In this document: positions 33,931 through 40,402 of the stretch, one piece after another
Numbering within the stretch: the stretch's first letter is position 1
How the letters are laid out: every line of letters starts with the position of its first letter
Assembly: GCA_905193225.1 (NCBI GenBank)
Contig: CAJJNV010000018.1
Location: 1 to 40,402, forward strand
Length of the DNA stretch: 40,402 nt
Reading direction: 5' to 3'
Source of the DNA: an uncultured Oscillospiraceae bacterium
GTDB lineage: Bacteria; Bacillota; Clostridia; Oscillospirales; Acutalibacteraceae
Notes under the pieces: model-generated
The model's input: the letters and a program-made list of their open reading frames with translations, nothing else
Told to the model about the DNA's origin: nothing
Databases searched by the model: none
Translations under genes and position numbers: made by a program

Positions 33931-35688
33931 ATGAAGAAAGCTTTAAAATCTTTGGCGTTTTGCCTGTCCTTCCTGATGGTTTTAAATCTTTTTGCGGTTG
34001 TCCCGTCGGTTGCTGAAATTACAGAAGATGTTGTTGTCACAACTGAGCACTACGGAGCAAACGAGTTCAAAGATATGGCTGCAGCGGGACTTACCACCGA
34101 GCTTGACGGAAAATACAGTGCTTCCAGCCGTGCGGTATCCATAGGAAACCACGGATACGGCATATGGGCATACCTTTCCCCCAGTGTCGGCAATTATCTG
34201 TCCGTTGTTGCGGGACATACATATCTTTGCGAGGCTCAGGTATGGGTGGATGATTACATCTCTCCCGACCCTTCTAACGTAGACTGGACCGACAGTGTTG
34301 ACAATTGGTTCAACGCCGACTGTTGGGTATATGCTCCGATAGACAAAACCTACACCTCCACCCCCCTTACAAAAGAGGCTTATGAAAAAGCCCCGGTTTC
34401 CTACGATGAGAACTATGGCTATCCCTATAAGACTATTGAAATGACCATAGAAATTCCCGCCACCGATACAAGCGGCGGAGAAACCATCATCCCTTCGGGC
34501 CAATCGGAATTCCGTTTCTACACCAACGGCTTCACCAAATTCAAGCACTACAGAATGTATGTATATGATCTGGACGTTGATCCCTTTACTCCGGTGCTTG
34601 ATATGGATGCATCGATCTCCAACCCCTATAATGTTGCCGATCATCTTGCCGATCCCGAAAATTATGTCGAATGCGATAACCTCTCCCTGAATCCCGGCCT
34701 TTATTTCTCGGCTGAAAGGGCAAAGGATTGTGCTGATACCGTTCTTGTGGGCAACGCCGGAAAGACCCTGTCTAAAGGCCGCTATGCCTTCGAATATGCT
34801 CTTGATTACACTTACATCAAAGAAAACAGCACAGTTTTCACTGTTAAGATCACTAAAGACGGTCAGCCCTTTGATGAAAAGACCTTTACCGATAAAAATC
34901 TTCCCGAAGACGGAATTATCTCGGTTCCCTTTACAGTCGATGAAGAGGGCGATTACCGTGCGGCTCTCTGCGTCAACAGTAACGCCAGCTTTACCTTGAA
35001 GAGCGTTGATCTTAAACGCACTGTAAATATGAGTTATTTTGACCGCCTCAGAGATGCGGTTAATGCCATAGGCGAAGTTAAGTACGATCCCGATATTCCC
35101 GTGGACAGCGGTGATCTTATTAAAGAAGCCCGTAAGGCTTATGATGACGCCGTTGCCGAAATCGGAGACCTTGCTGAAATTGCAGACATAGCAAAGTATT
35201 ATGGAACAATTGTAGATGCCGAAGCAACATATTCCAACCTTGTTAACGAATACAACGATATGGTTAAGACTGCTCAGGCGGTTGACGAGACCATTGACAG
35301 CATTGAGGATTTTAACGATCCCGAGAATGCAGAGCTTGTTATAGTGGCTAAAGATGCTTTTGACGGCTTTATCGGCACCTATGGCGATGAAAAAGCCAAG
35401 ATTCACATTAAAAACTACGACAGAATGATAAACCTGCCCATCCCGATTCCGCCCACCCCCGTAAATTACGGAGATGTTGACGGCAGCGGAGAAATCGACA
35501 CTACCGACGCACTCTGGGCTCTCCAGGCCTTTGTCGGTTCCCGTACTCTCGATGAGAAAGCCATGGCAGCTGCCGATGTAAATGTCGACGGAACCATCGA
35601 CACTTCCGATGCACTTGCCATTCTGCAGTTTGCGGTTAAGCTTCGTGACAAGCTCCCCACCGTTGATATTCCCAATCATCCGGTTTAA
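33931..35688 (+). CDS. Secreted dockerin protein, paralogue of the preceding gene
   Basis: A 585-residue protein with a signal peptide (residues 1 to about 28, LAFCLSFLMVLNLFAVVPSVA). The module at about 35-365 and helical region at about 368-500 match residues about 390-870 of the upstream protein: both share VDPFTP, AK(N/D)C followed by an FGNA/VGNA-type segment, AIGE..YDPD and ARKAYDD. The dockerin at about 512-575 has loops DVDGSGEIDTTD and DVNVDGTIDTSD with DALWALQ and DALAILQ helices, followed by a short tail. No known enzymatic motif. Ribosome site AAGGAG. It is 121 nt after its paralogue and probably co-transcribed; this is a tandem duplication with loss or gain of the N-terminal half. 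Confidence 0.8.
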   Translation: MKKALKSLAFCLSFLMVLNLFAVVPSVAEITEDVVVTTEHYGANEFKDMAAAGLTTELDGKYSASSRAVSIGNHGYGIWAYLSPSVGNYLSVVAGHTYLCEAQVWVDDYISPDPSNVDWTDSVDNWFNADCWVYAPIDKTYTSTPLTKEAYEKAPVSYDENYGYPYKTIEMTIEIPATDTSGGETIIPSGQSEFRFYTNGFTKFKHYRMYVYDLDVDPFTPVLDMDASISNPYNVADHLADPENYVECDNLSLNPGLYFSAERAKDCADTVLVGNAGKTLSKGRYAFEYALDYTYIKENSTVFTVKITKDGQPFDEKTFTDKNLPEDGIISVPFTVDEEGDYRAALCVNSNASFTLKSVDLKRTVNMSYFDRLRDAVNAIGEVKYDPDIPVDSGDLIKEARKAYDDAVAEIGDLAEIADIAKYYGTIVDAEATYSNLVNEYNDMVKTAQAVDETIDSIEDFNDPENAELVIVAKDAFDGFIGTYGDEKAKIHIKNYDRMINLPIPIPPTPVNYGDVDGSGEIDTTDALWALQAFVGSRTLDEKAMAAADVNVDGTIDTSDALAILQFAVKLRDKLPTVDIPNHPV

Positions 35689-36164
35689 GCAATGACCGCT
35701 TAAATGGCCAAAGATTTGTGAAAGCAAAAGCCGGTTCTGACAAATGGGCAGAGCAAATGGCAAGCTTTCTAAAACCTCCTTTTTAAAATAACATAATAAC
35801 GGTCCGCCCGCGAATGCTTTTTTGCGGGCGGCTTTGTAATCAAATCTCGGGTGCTGTGTCCGATAAAGATAAACCGTTTCTAAGCTGTCGATTTACCCGC
35901 GTGTGTTGAGGCAATGCCTTGAAAAACAGCTGTATTGCATACACCCGCAGTAAAAAAGCAAAAAAGAAATTTATTCTTCTTTAAACCCATTTGTCCTTAT
36001 CCGATTCAGTACAAACAAAACAGATTTATGCCGAACGAAAAAACCCAAACAAGAACAAGCAAGCAGAAAACAACATCATTCTTCCGGCAAATAAAGATTT
36101 ACCGCAAATAAATCCCTTTTGCCTTGCAAAACGAGTTGCCCGGAAAAACGAAAGGAAAAGAAAA
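35689..36164 (+). other. Intergenic region
   Basis: Contains the terminator at 35804-35836. Beyond it, a segment near 35898-35952 can form an imperfect hairpin (GTGTGT/ATACAC) not matched to a known regulatory RNA. No gene is supported; the in-frame extension of the next gene lacks a ribosome site. Confidence 0.4.
35804..35836 (+). terminator. Terminator of the dockerin gene pair
   Basis: Arms CCGCCCGC (35804-35811) and GCGGGCGG (35824-35831), then CTTTG. The loop is T-rich. Confidence 0.75.
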
Positions 36165-36983
36165 ATGTCTGTTTATGAAAGAGCAAAAAAAGCAGCCGAC
36201 TATTTAAAAAGCACCCTTGATTTTATCCCTGATACGGCGGTGGTACTGGGAAGCGGACTGGGTGCTTTCGGCAGTTCGATCAAGAGAATAAACACCGTCG
36301 CTTTTGCCGATATTCCCGAGTTCCCCGTATCAACCGTGGTTGGTCATGAGGGCAAGCTAATTCTCGGAAGGGCAGGGAATAAGGCTGTTTTGGCTATGCA
36401 AGGGCGATTCCATCGATACGAGGGCTATGATATGGCCGATGTTACACTCTATGTCAGGGTGCTGTCGCTGCTTGGGGTAAAAAATCTTGTGCTGACCAAC
36501 GCCGCCGGAGCGGTTAACACCTCCTTCTGTCCTGGGGATTTAATGCTCATAACCGACCATTTTTCGCTTTTTTGCGACAATCCTCTTTTCGGAAAAAATG
36601 ACGAGCGTTTCGGCCCCCGCTTTCCGTCAATGAGCGAGGCATATTCAAGGGAGCTTTCGGAAAAGGCGAGGGAGGCGGCAAAGGAGTTTTCTATAAATCT
36701 CAAAGAAGGCGTTTATTGCTATACCCCCGGCCCCACATATGAAACTCCCGCAGAAATACGCGCCATAAGGGGTTTTGGCTGCGATGCCTGCGGAATGTCC
36801 ACCGTGCCCGAAGCGATAGTGGCAAACCACTGCGGCATAAAGGTGATGGGAATTTCCTGCATAACAAATATGGCCGCCGGAATAACCGATAAGCCTCTTT
36901 CTCACGAGGAGGTAATGGAGACCTCGAAAATGGTTGAACAGAAATTCGGCGTCCTTATGACCGCTTTGTGCAGCAGGCTTTGA
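36165..36983 (+). CDS. Purine-nucleoside phosphorylase
   Basis: A 272-residue trimeric-type enzyme splitting purine nucleosides with phosphate. Motifs are VVLGSGLGAFG (phosphate loop), MQGRFHRYEGY, LTNAAGAVNTSFCPGDLMLITDH, YTPGPTYETPAEIRAIRGFGCDACGMSTVPE and GISCITNMAAGI (Asn base contact). This matches the PunA/PNP I type. The start is ATG 36165, with AAAGGAAAAG upstream; a longer frame to 35991 is unsupported. It functions with apt in purine salvage, but the two genes are far apart. Confidence 0.95.
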   Translation: MSVYERAKKAADYLKSTLDFIPDTAVVLGSGLGAFGSSIKRINTVAFADIPEFPVSTVVGHEGKLILGRAGNKAVLAMQGRFHRYEGYDMADVTLYVRVLSLLGVKNLVLTNAAGAVNTSFCPGDLMLITDHFSLFCDNPLFGKNDERFGPRFPSMSEAYSRELSEKAREAAKEFSINLKEGVYCYTPGPTYETPAEIRAIRGFGCDACGMSTVPEAIVANHCGIKVMGISCITNMAAGITDKPLSHEEVMETSKMVEQKFGVLMTALCSRL

Positions 36984-37258
36984 GCGTGCTGCCGACTTGG
37001 TTAAAAGTCTTTAAATCGAAAAAGGAACAAAGAAAAGCATCACAAAAAAATAAAAACGAAAAGAGCCGAGCTTTCGCCCGGCCCTTCCCGTTTTTGAGAT
37101 CGGAAGGATTAAAAGATAATGTCAATATTTTTTACCCTTAGGAGGGTCATAATTAGTTTAATACCACATTGGTCCTTACCGTAATTTTAAAAATTTTGAA
37201 TAATTAAATTTGATGAATTCATTAAACATCAAGGATTAAACACAATTTGAAAAAATCT
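36984..37258. other. AT-rich intergenic region
   Basis: An imperfect terminator hairpin for the phosphorylase gene lies near 37043-37096 (AAAACG...CGTTTT with GCCG/CGGC inside). An ACCCT/AGGGT hairpin lies near 37134-37147. Nothing else is supported. Confidence 0.4.
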
Positions 37259-37342
37259 TCAATTGTTTATAGGCTTACATATATATGAAAATTGTTCGAT
37301 CGATCGGTCGGGCGTTTTTTCATATTGCTTAACATCGCTCAT
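37259..37342 (-). CDS. Candidate 27-residue ORF, second of a coupled pair
   Basis: ATG at 37340-37342 overlaps the stop of the 45-residue ORF as ATGA. It encodes 27 residues beginning MSDVKQYEKTPDRSIEQ. No similarity is recognised. It is supported only by the arrangement. Confidence 0.2.
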   Translation of the reverse strand: MSDVKQYEKTPDRSIEQFSYICKPINN

Positions 37343-37476
37343 TGCAAACCTTTGTTGCTGCTTTTCGACCTTTTTAAAAACTGCCCGCACCGACGCATAT
37401 CTGTTCCTCGTTCTGCATCGGTATCAGTCCTTTCGTTGTAAGTTTTTTGGCCCATCTTCTTTCGTGGGCTTATCAT
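37339..37476 (-). CDS. Candidate 45-residue basic ORF behind a strong promoter
   Basis: ATG at 37474-37476 follows GAAAGG (37481-37486) and a near-consensus promoter whose start site would lie about 13 nt upstream. It encodes a Lys/Arg-rich 45-residue peptide starting MISPRKKMGQKTYNERTDTD. No family is recognised. Alternatively the transcript is a non-coding RNA. Confidence 0.35.
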   Translation of the reverse strand: MISPRKKMGQKTYNERTDTDAERGTDMRRCGQFLKRSKSSNKGLQ

Positions 37477-37495
37477 ATATCCTTTCGTCATCTAT

Positions 37496-37524
37496 ACAAT
37501 AGCACATGAATTGTGTTTTGTCAA
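37496..37524 (-). promoter_or_regulatory. Near-consensus minus-strand promoter in ORF-poor DNA
   Basis: Minus strand: -35 TTGACA (37519-37524), 17-nt spacer, -10 TATTGT (37496-37501). It points away from the DUF1292 gene into a stretch without long ORFs. Confidence 0.65.
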
Positions 37525-37613
37525 TAGTTTTTTTAATATTTTAAAGAATTTTTTATATATTTAATATAAACAAGCCTTATTCAAAGGTTTTGAGCATAAA
37601 TTCAAAATAATGA

Positions 37614-37642
37614 TTGACTATTCGCTCGGGATTGGGTAAAAT
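37614..37642 (+). promoter_or_regulatory. Promoter of the DUF1292 gene
   Basis: -35 TTGACT (37614-37619), 17-nt spacer, -10 TAAAAT (37637-37642), followed by AGGAG and the ATG at 37680. Confidence 0.8.
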
Positions 37643-37679
37643 AAAAAGGTAATGATTATTATCTTTAGGAGAATTTTTT

Positions 37680-37985
37680 ATGGAAGATAAAGAACTGTTT
37701 GAAGAAACTCCCGACATATATACCCTCAGCGACGACGACGGCAACGAGTTTACCTTCGAGGTGCTTGATGAAGCCGATTTTGAGGACGGCCACTATGTTG
37801 CTATGCTCCCGGTTTACGATGATCCCAATGAGGCGCTGGACGACAGCGACCCCTTGGTCATAATGAAGCAGGTCGACGACGGCGACGATCAGTATTTTGA
37901 AGAAATTGCTGACGAGGAAGAGTTCAGCCGCGTGGCAGATTTCTTTTCGGGACGTCTTGAAGATATTTTCGATATAGAGGAATAG
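37680..37985 (+). CDS. DUF1292 family protein
   Basis: A 101-residue, strongly acidic cytoplasmic protein with the DUF1292 pattern: YTLSDDDGNEFTFEVLDEADF, Y(V)AMLPVYDD, LVIMKQVDDG and an EEIADEEEFSRVADFF ending. The family is common in Firmicutes, often near ruvX or mltG, but its function is unknown. Here it stands alone with its own promoter. Confidence 0.92.
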   Translation: MEDKELFEETPDIYTLSDDDGNEFTFEVLDEADFEDGHYVAMLPVYDDPNEALDDSDPLVIMKQVDDGDDQYFEEIADEEEFSRVADFFSGRLEDIFDIEE

Positions 37986-38249
37986 TCGAAACCTGATGAT
38001 TTTTTATTGACCGAGCGATTGTGCCACGAACGAGCGGACCGCTTTTTAAGCAGCCGCCCATTGAATTCAGCCTGCTTAAGCTTGCCCTGATTACCGGCGG
38101 CAGAGATGGCAGATGTCGGATTTTCATAATCGGGCGCAGCGCACTGTGATCGGGTCGGCAGCGGCCGAAGAATGTCGGCAAAAATAAAATATAAATTAAG
38201 CGGGTTTTTCCTGCCCTGTCCGCGAACATTGCGGCCATTATAACCCTAC
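37986..38249. other. Intergenic region upstream of the structured RNA
   Basis: No gene supported. A 140-codon minus-strand frame runs through this stretch, the RNA and the end of the DUF1292 gene, and lacks any recognisable motif. TATAAC at about 38240-38245 may be the -10 of the RNA promoter. Confidence 0.35.
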
Positions 38250-38400
38250 AAGTTTTAAATAGGGAGCTCGGCTCCCGGTGTGGGTATGCAGGCCTCCCGG
38301 CATTAGCCGGACGTTGGAAGCACAAAGCATCGGGGAGGGCACCCACCTGTCCGTAGACAGGTTATGAATCGGCCGTTCTACGGCAGGGCGGGGAACTCGT
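38250..38400 (+). ncRNA. ssrS: Structured RNA, probably 6S RNA
   Basis: A highly base-paired region of about 150 nt with no ORF. Long-range arms GTGGGT (38280-38285)/ACCCAC (38341-38346) and CCTCCC (38293-38298)/GGGAGG (38333-38338) enclose a CCGGC-ATTA-GCCGG hairpin. GGGAGC-TCG-GCTCCC precedes them. On the 3' side come CCTGTC-CGTA-GACAGG and GCCGT-TCT-ACGGC. The order CACCT-hairpin-AGGTTA and then a GGCC...CGGCAG element resembles the 3' half of 6S RNA, which binds RNA polymerase. Identification is from memory of the pattern; ends are approximate. Confidence 0.5.
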
Positions 38401-38651
38401 ATAAATTTTATCGGCGACGGTTAATTGTGTGCTGTTGATCATATGTGTGCGCTGAGCATAATCTTTGAGCAGCGGCAGGCAACAGGATTTTAAGGCGACT
38501 TTATATGCTGCGGTACGGTTAATTGCCGGTGAATGGATACCCGGCGGTTGCGATTGTTACTTTGTTTGTGTAAAGCGGAGCCTGTCGGCTGTATAATATG
38601 AAGCTGAGATTGGCCTTGAAATATTTATTTAAAAAAGTTTTGCTTAAGGGG
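38401..38651. other. Intergenic region before tRNA-Met
   Basis: No gene recognised. A TATAAT at about 38594-38599 lacks a good -35 at standard spacing. Confidence 0.35.
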
Positions 38652-38680
38652 TTGCAATTTCAAAGCGACTGTGGTATAAT
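38652..38680 (+). promoter_or_regulatory. Promoter of tRNA-fMet
   Basis: -35 TTGCAA (38652-38657), 17-nt spacer, -10 TATAAT (38675-38680), with the tRNA starting 40 nt later. Confidence 0.8.
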
Positions 38681-38720
38681 AGCCTTCGCCGCTAAGGAAA
38701 ACGGCATAAAAACAAAATAT

Positions 38721-38796
<76 letters not shown>

Positions 38797-38876
38797 TATC
38801 GAGTGTTCTTAACCAACCTGAGAGTTGGATGGGGACACTTGCTTTCTTTTGTCTTTTTGCGCCTCTTTGTATGTAT

Positions 38877-38902
38877 GAGCAGGAATTGTCCTGCTCTTTT
38901 TT
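38877..38902 (+). terminator. Terminator after tRNA-fMet
   Basis: Arms GAGCAGG (38877-38883) and CCTGCTC (38890-38896) with six T. A CCAAC/GTTGG hairpin lies nearer the tRNA at about 38814-38829. Confidence 0.88.
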
Positions 38903-39007
38903 GTTATGCCGATCGTGCGTTTGAAACATATTCTATCATCCGTGCAGACACTCATAGAAGCCTGTAAAAAATCGGCCGCCGTTAAACCTGCCCACCGGGG
39001 GCTGATC

Positions 39008-39211
39008 GTGACATATGATATCCCCATCCGGCAGAAAGCCAATCTCACGGCGGAAGAAGCGGCGCTCTATTTTAACAACAGCATTAACAAACTCCGCCAA
39101 ATGACAGATGCCAAGGGCTGTGAAAAGTATGTGCTATGGGTCGGAAATCGGCGGTTGATAAAACAGAAAGCATTTGAATCGCATCTCCAAAAAAACATTC
39201 GATTCAAGTAG
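39008..39211 (+). CDS. Excisionase-like protein (Tn916 Xis type)
   Basis: A 67-residue DNA-binding protein resembling the excisionase of Tn916 in length and pattern: DIPI, then LTAEEAALYFNNSINKLRQMTD (winged-helix recognition region), VLWVGNRRLIKQKAFESHL. Xis bends element ends to favour excision. The start is taken as GTG 39008, with GGGG upstream; the frame is open to ATG 38906, which would add 34 unfamiliar residues. No tyrosine integrase lies downstream; instead there is a serine-recombinase fragment, so the element is probably broken. Confidence 0.72.
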   Translation: MTYDIPIRQKANLTAEEAALYFNNSINKLRQMTDAKGCEKYVLWVGNRRLIKQKAFESHLQKNIRFK

Positions 39212-39225
39212 CAAGATGCACTCCA

Positions 39226-39435
39226 ATGTGTTATAATGATTCTATCATACATATCGACACCGCTAACGCCGGCGGAAAGCTGTCTGACGGGCGTTTCATG
39301 ACCTTGTTTATGTCCTACGAAGATGAACAGAAAACGCTGAAGGCTGCTGTTCCGAAGATACAGGCATACCCGGAAACCGTAACGGATAAGACGGTAAATT
39401 TGCAGGAGTTTATGTTTCAAACCCGGTTGAAATAA
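39226..39435 (+). pseudogene. Serine recombinase fragment
   Basis: From about 39262 the frame reads ANAGGKLSDGRFMTLFMSYEDEQKTLKAA-like sequence, which matches the coiled region and start of the C-terminal part of large serine recombinases (DUF4368 type: a GKLSDGRF-like block, then a YExEQ-like block, then an NVxxF-like block). The catalytic N-terminal domain and DNA-binding zinc ribbon are missing, and the frame ends at 39435 with further in-frame debris to about 39507. It is a remnant of a transposon or conjugative element. Confidence 0.55.
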
Positions 39436-39566
39436 AGGTACAGGAAAAGACGATCAGAGGTATATAATACGGCGGGGAGACCGAACCGCAGGTCGTTGAA
39501 AAGTAACAAAAGGCAGGGAATCAGATATGAAAAAAAACGAAAAGGAAAGTTAGGGATAGGCGGAAA

Positions 39567-40382
39567 ATGAAAGGAAAAAGAGTGATTGCAGGCATTCTGC
39601 TTGCGGGAATTTTAGCAGTCATCCTGACAGGGTGTAAAAACACAGACAACACTAAAGAAGAACCGGAAAAGCCTGTTATTACCCTAGGCAGCGATAGCTA
39701 TCCACCATATAATTATCTGAATGAGGATGGTGTACCGACGGGTATAGATGTTGAACTGGCTACAGAAGCTTTCAAAAGAATGGAATATCAGGTGGAGGTT
39801 GTCCGGATCAACTGGGAGAAGAAAAAAGAACTGGTAGAGAGTGGAGAGATTGACTGTATCATGGGGTGTTTTTCCATGGAAGGGCGCCTTGACGATTACC
39901 GCTGGGCGGGGCCATACATAGCAAGCCGTCAGGTGGTCGCTGTAAATGAGAACAGTGATATCTATAAACTGAGTGACCTGGAGGGAAAAAACCTGGCTGT
40001 CCAGTCCACAACCAAGCCGGAAGGCATCTTTCTGAACCGGACAGATGAAAGAATCCCAAAACCGGGAAATCTGATCAGTCTTGGACACCGGGAGCTGATC
40101 TATACATTTCTGGGGAAAGGATATGTAGATGCAGTTGCCGCACATGAGGAATCTATTGTCCAGTATATGAAGGATTATGATACAAGCTTCCGTATTCTGG
40201 AAGAGCCGTTGATGACCACAGGGATAGGTGTTGCTTTCGCAAAAGATGATGACAGAGGAATCTGTGAGCGGATGAACCGGACGCTGGAAGAAATGCATCA
40301 GGACGGCACATCCCTAAAAATTATTGGGAAATATCTGGATGATCCGGAGAAGTATCTGGAGGTGGATGATCTTGGATATTAA
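39567..40382 (+). CDS. Family 3 solute-binding lipoprotein
   Basis: A 271-residue extracytoplasmic binding protein. The signal peptide ends in lipobox LTGC with lipid-modified Cys23. The SBP_bac_3 fold starts ITLGSDSYPPYNYLNEDG and continues GIDVELATEAFKRM, GEIDCIMGCFSM and LSDLEGKNLAVQSTT. The family binds amino acids or similar ligands for ABC transport or as sensor input. No transporter genes are visible; the next gene starts inside its last codons, more typical of a binding protein paired with a sensor. A tiny frame (MKKNEKES, from 39527) precedes it. Confidence 0.9.
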   Translation: MKGKRVIAGILLAGILAVILTGCKNTDNTKEEPEKPVITLGSDSYPPYNYLNEDGVPTGIDVELATEAFKRMEYQVEVVRINWEKKKELVESGEIDCIMGCFSMEGRLDDYRWAGPYIASRQVVAVNENSDIYKLSDLEGKNLAVQSTTKPEGIFLNRTDERIPKPGNLISLGHRELIYTFLGKGYVDAVAAHEESIVQYMKDYDTSFRILEEPLMTTGIGVAFAKDDDRGICERMNRTLEEMHQDGTSLKIIGKYLDDPEKYLEVDDLGY

Positions 40383-40402
40383 GAGAAAGAAAAAAGAAAA
40401 AC
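40366..40402 (+). CDS. Start of a downstream gene (partial)
   Basis: ATG at 40366 (or TTG at 40372) follows GGAGG directly and overlaps the end of the binding-protein gene by 17 nt. The first residues, MILDIKRKKKEK, are basic, as at the cytoplasmic N terminus of a membrane protein. The gene continues beyond the window. A sensor kinase or GGDEF protein would fit the neighbour, but this is a guess. Confidence 0.5.
   Translation, partial: MILDIKRKKKEK

Noticed and set aside
33982..35763. 593-codon minus-strand frame opposite the second dockerin protein
   Set aside because: Antisense shadow; the sense frame has a signal peptide, calcium loops and ribosome site. The minus frame is Ile/Val/Gly-rich filler with no motif.
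35898..35952. Possible purine riboswitch before the phosphorylase gene
   Set aside because: The conserved purine-aptamer core could not be found; only an imperfect hairpin is present.
37263..37502. 79-codon plus-strand frame
   Set aside because: No ribosome site, Cys/Phe/Ser-rich random-looking sequence, and it runs against the strong minus-strand promoter.
37924..38346. 140-codon minus-strand frame
   Set aside because: Overlaps the DUF1292 gene end and the structured RNA; no motif, and high Arg/Pro content typical of chance frames.

Overview
The window reads as one contig of a spore-forming, Gram-positive anaerobe of class Clostridia, most likely a gut Oscillospirales/Ruminococcaceae-type lineage. 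This is inferred from SpoVAC, a flavodiiron protein, the infC-rpmI-rplT block with a leader terminator, strong AGGAGG-type ribosome sites, frequent TTG starts, secreted dockerin proteins and clostridial housekeeping sequences. No 16S is present, so the assignment is by protein character only.

Layout. Positions 1-640 hold the end of an rRNA operon (23S 3' end, 5S, tRNA-Asn), closed by a terminator. 695-3002 is a loose set of small genes: an unknown acidic protein, a membrane-flavodoxin fusion, a zinc-ribbon miniprotein and a 72-residue XRE regulator. 3303-5842 (minus) is a two-gene surface-glycan unit: an O-antigen ligase/polymerase-like membrane protein with an Asp-rich tail, overlapping by ATGA with a CE4-type deacetylase. 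6265-9626 (minus) is an SPFH / zinc-ribbon membrane protein / TPM-domain cluster like ydjI-ydjG-ydjH of Bacillus subtilis, but without pspA. 9734-11815 (minus) carries a DtxR-family regulator with iron-type ligands, a flavodiiron protein and HU. 12094-14225 has apt and a second O-antigen-ligase-like protein.

14859-17081 encodes a secreted GxGYxYP protein with an N-terminal dockerin. 17472-18662 (minus) has thiamine pyrophosphokinase and an orphan spoVAC whose ribosome site lies in a terminator-like hairpin. 18790-30554 is a long housekeeping run on the plus strand: infC (ATC start), rpmI, rplT, a SpoU methyltransferase, dprA, topA, trmFO, a Sua5/TsaC protein, coaE, hisS and aspS. Many of these genes overlap or sit a few bases apart. 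30978-35688 holds two adjacent paralogous secreted proteins of no recognised function, each ending in a dockerin of the same type as the GxGYxYP protein. 36165-37985 has purine nucleoside phosphorylase, an ORF-poor AT-rich stretch with a strong minus-strand promoter and two tiny coupled ORFs, and a DUF1292 protein.

38250-38400 is a structured RNA resembling 6S RNA, and 38721-38796 is initiator tRNA-Met. From about 38900 the content changes: a Tn916-Xis-like excisionase, a broken serine-recombinase fragment, and a solute-binding lipoprotein overlapping a downstream gene that runs off the window. This looks like the edge of, or a relic of, an integrated element.

The most interesting parts are the three dockerin proteins (two of them a paralogous family I cannot name), the pspA-less SPFH/TPM cluster, the iron-type DtxR regulator with its 19-bp palindrome, the spoVAC hairpin arrangement, and the small-ORF locus at 37259-37524. 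No CRISPR array or complete insertion sequence was seen.
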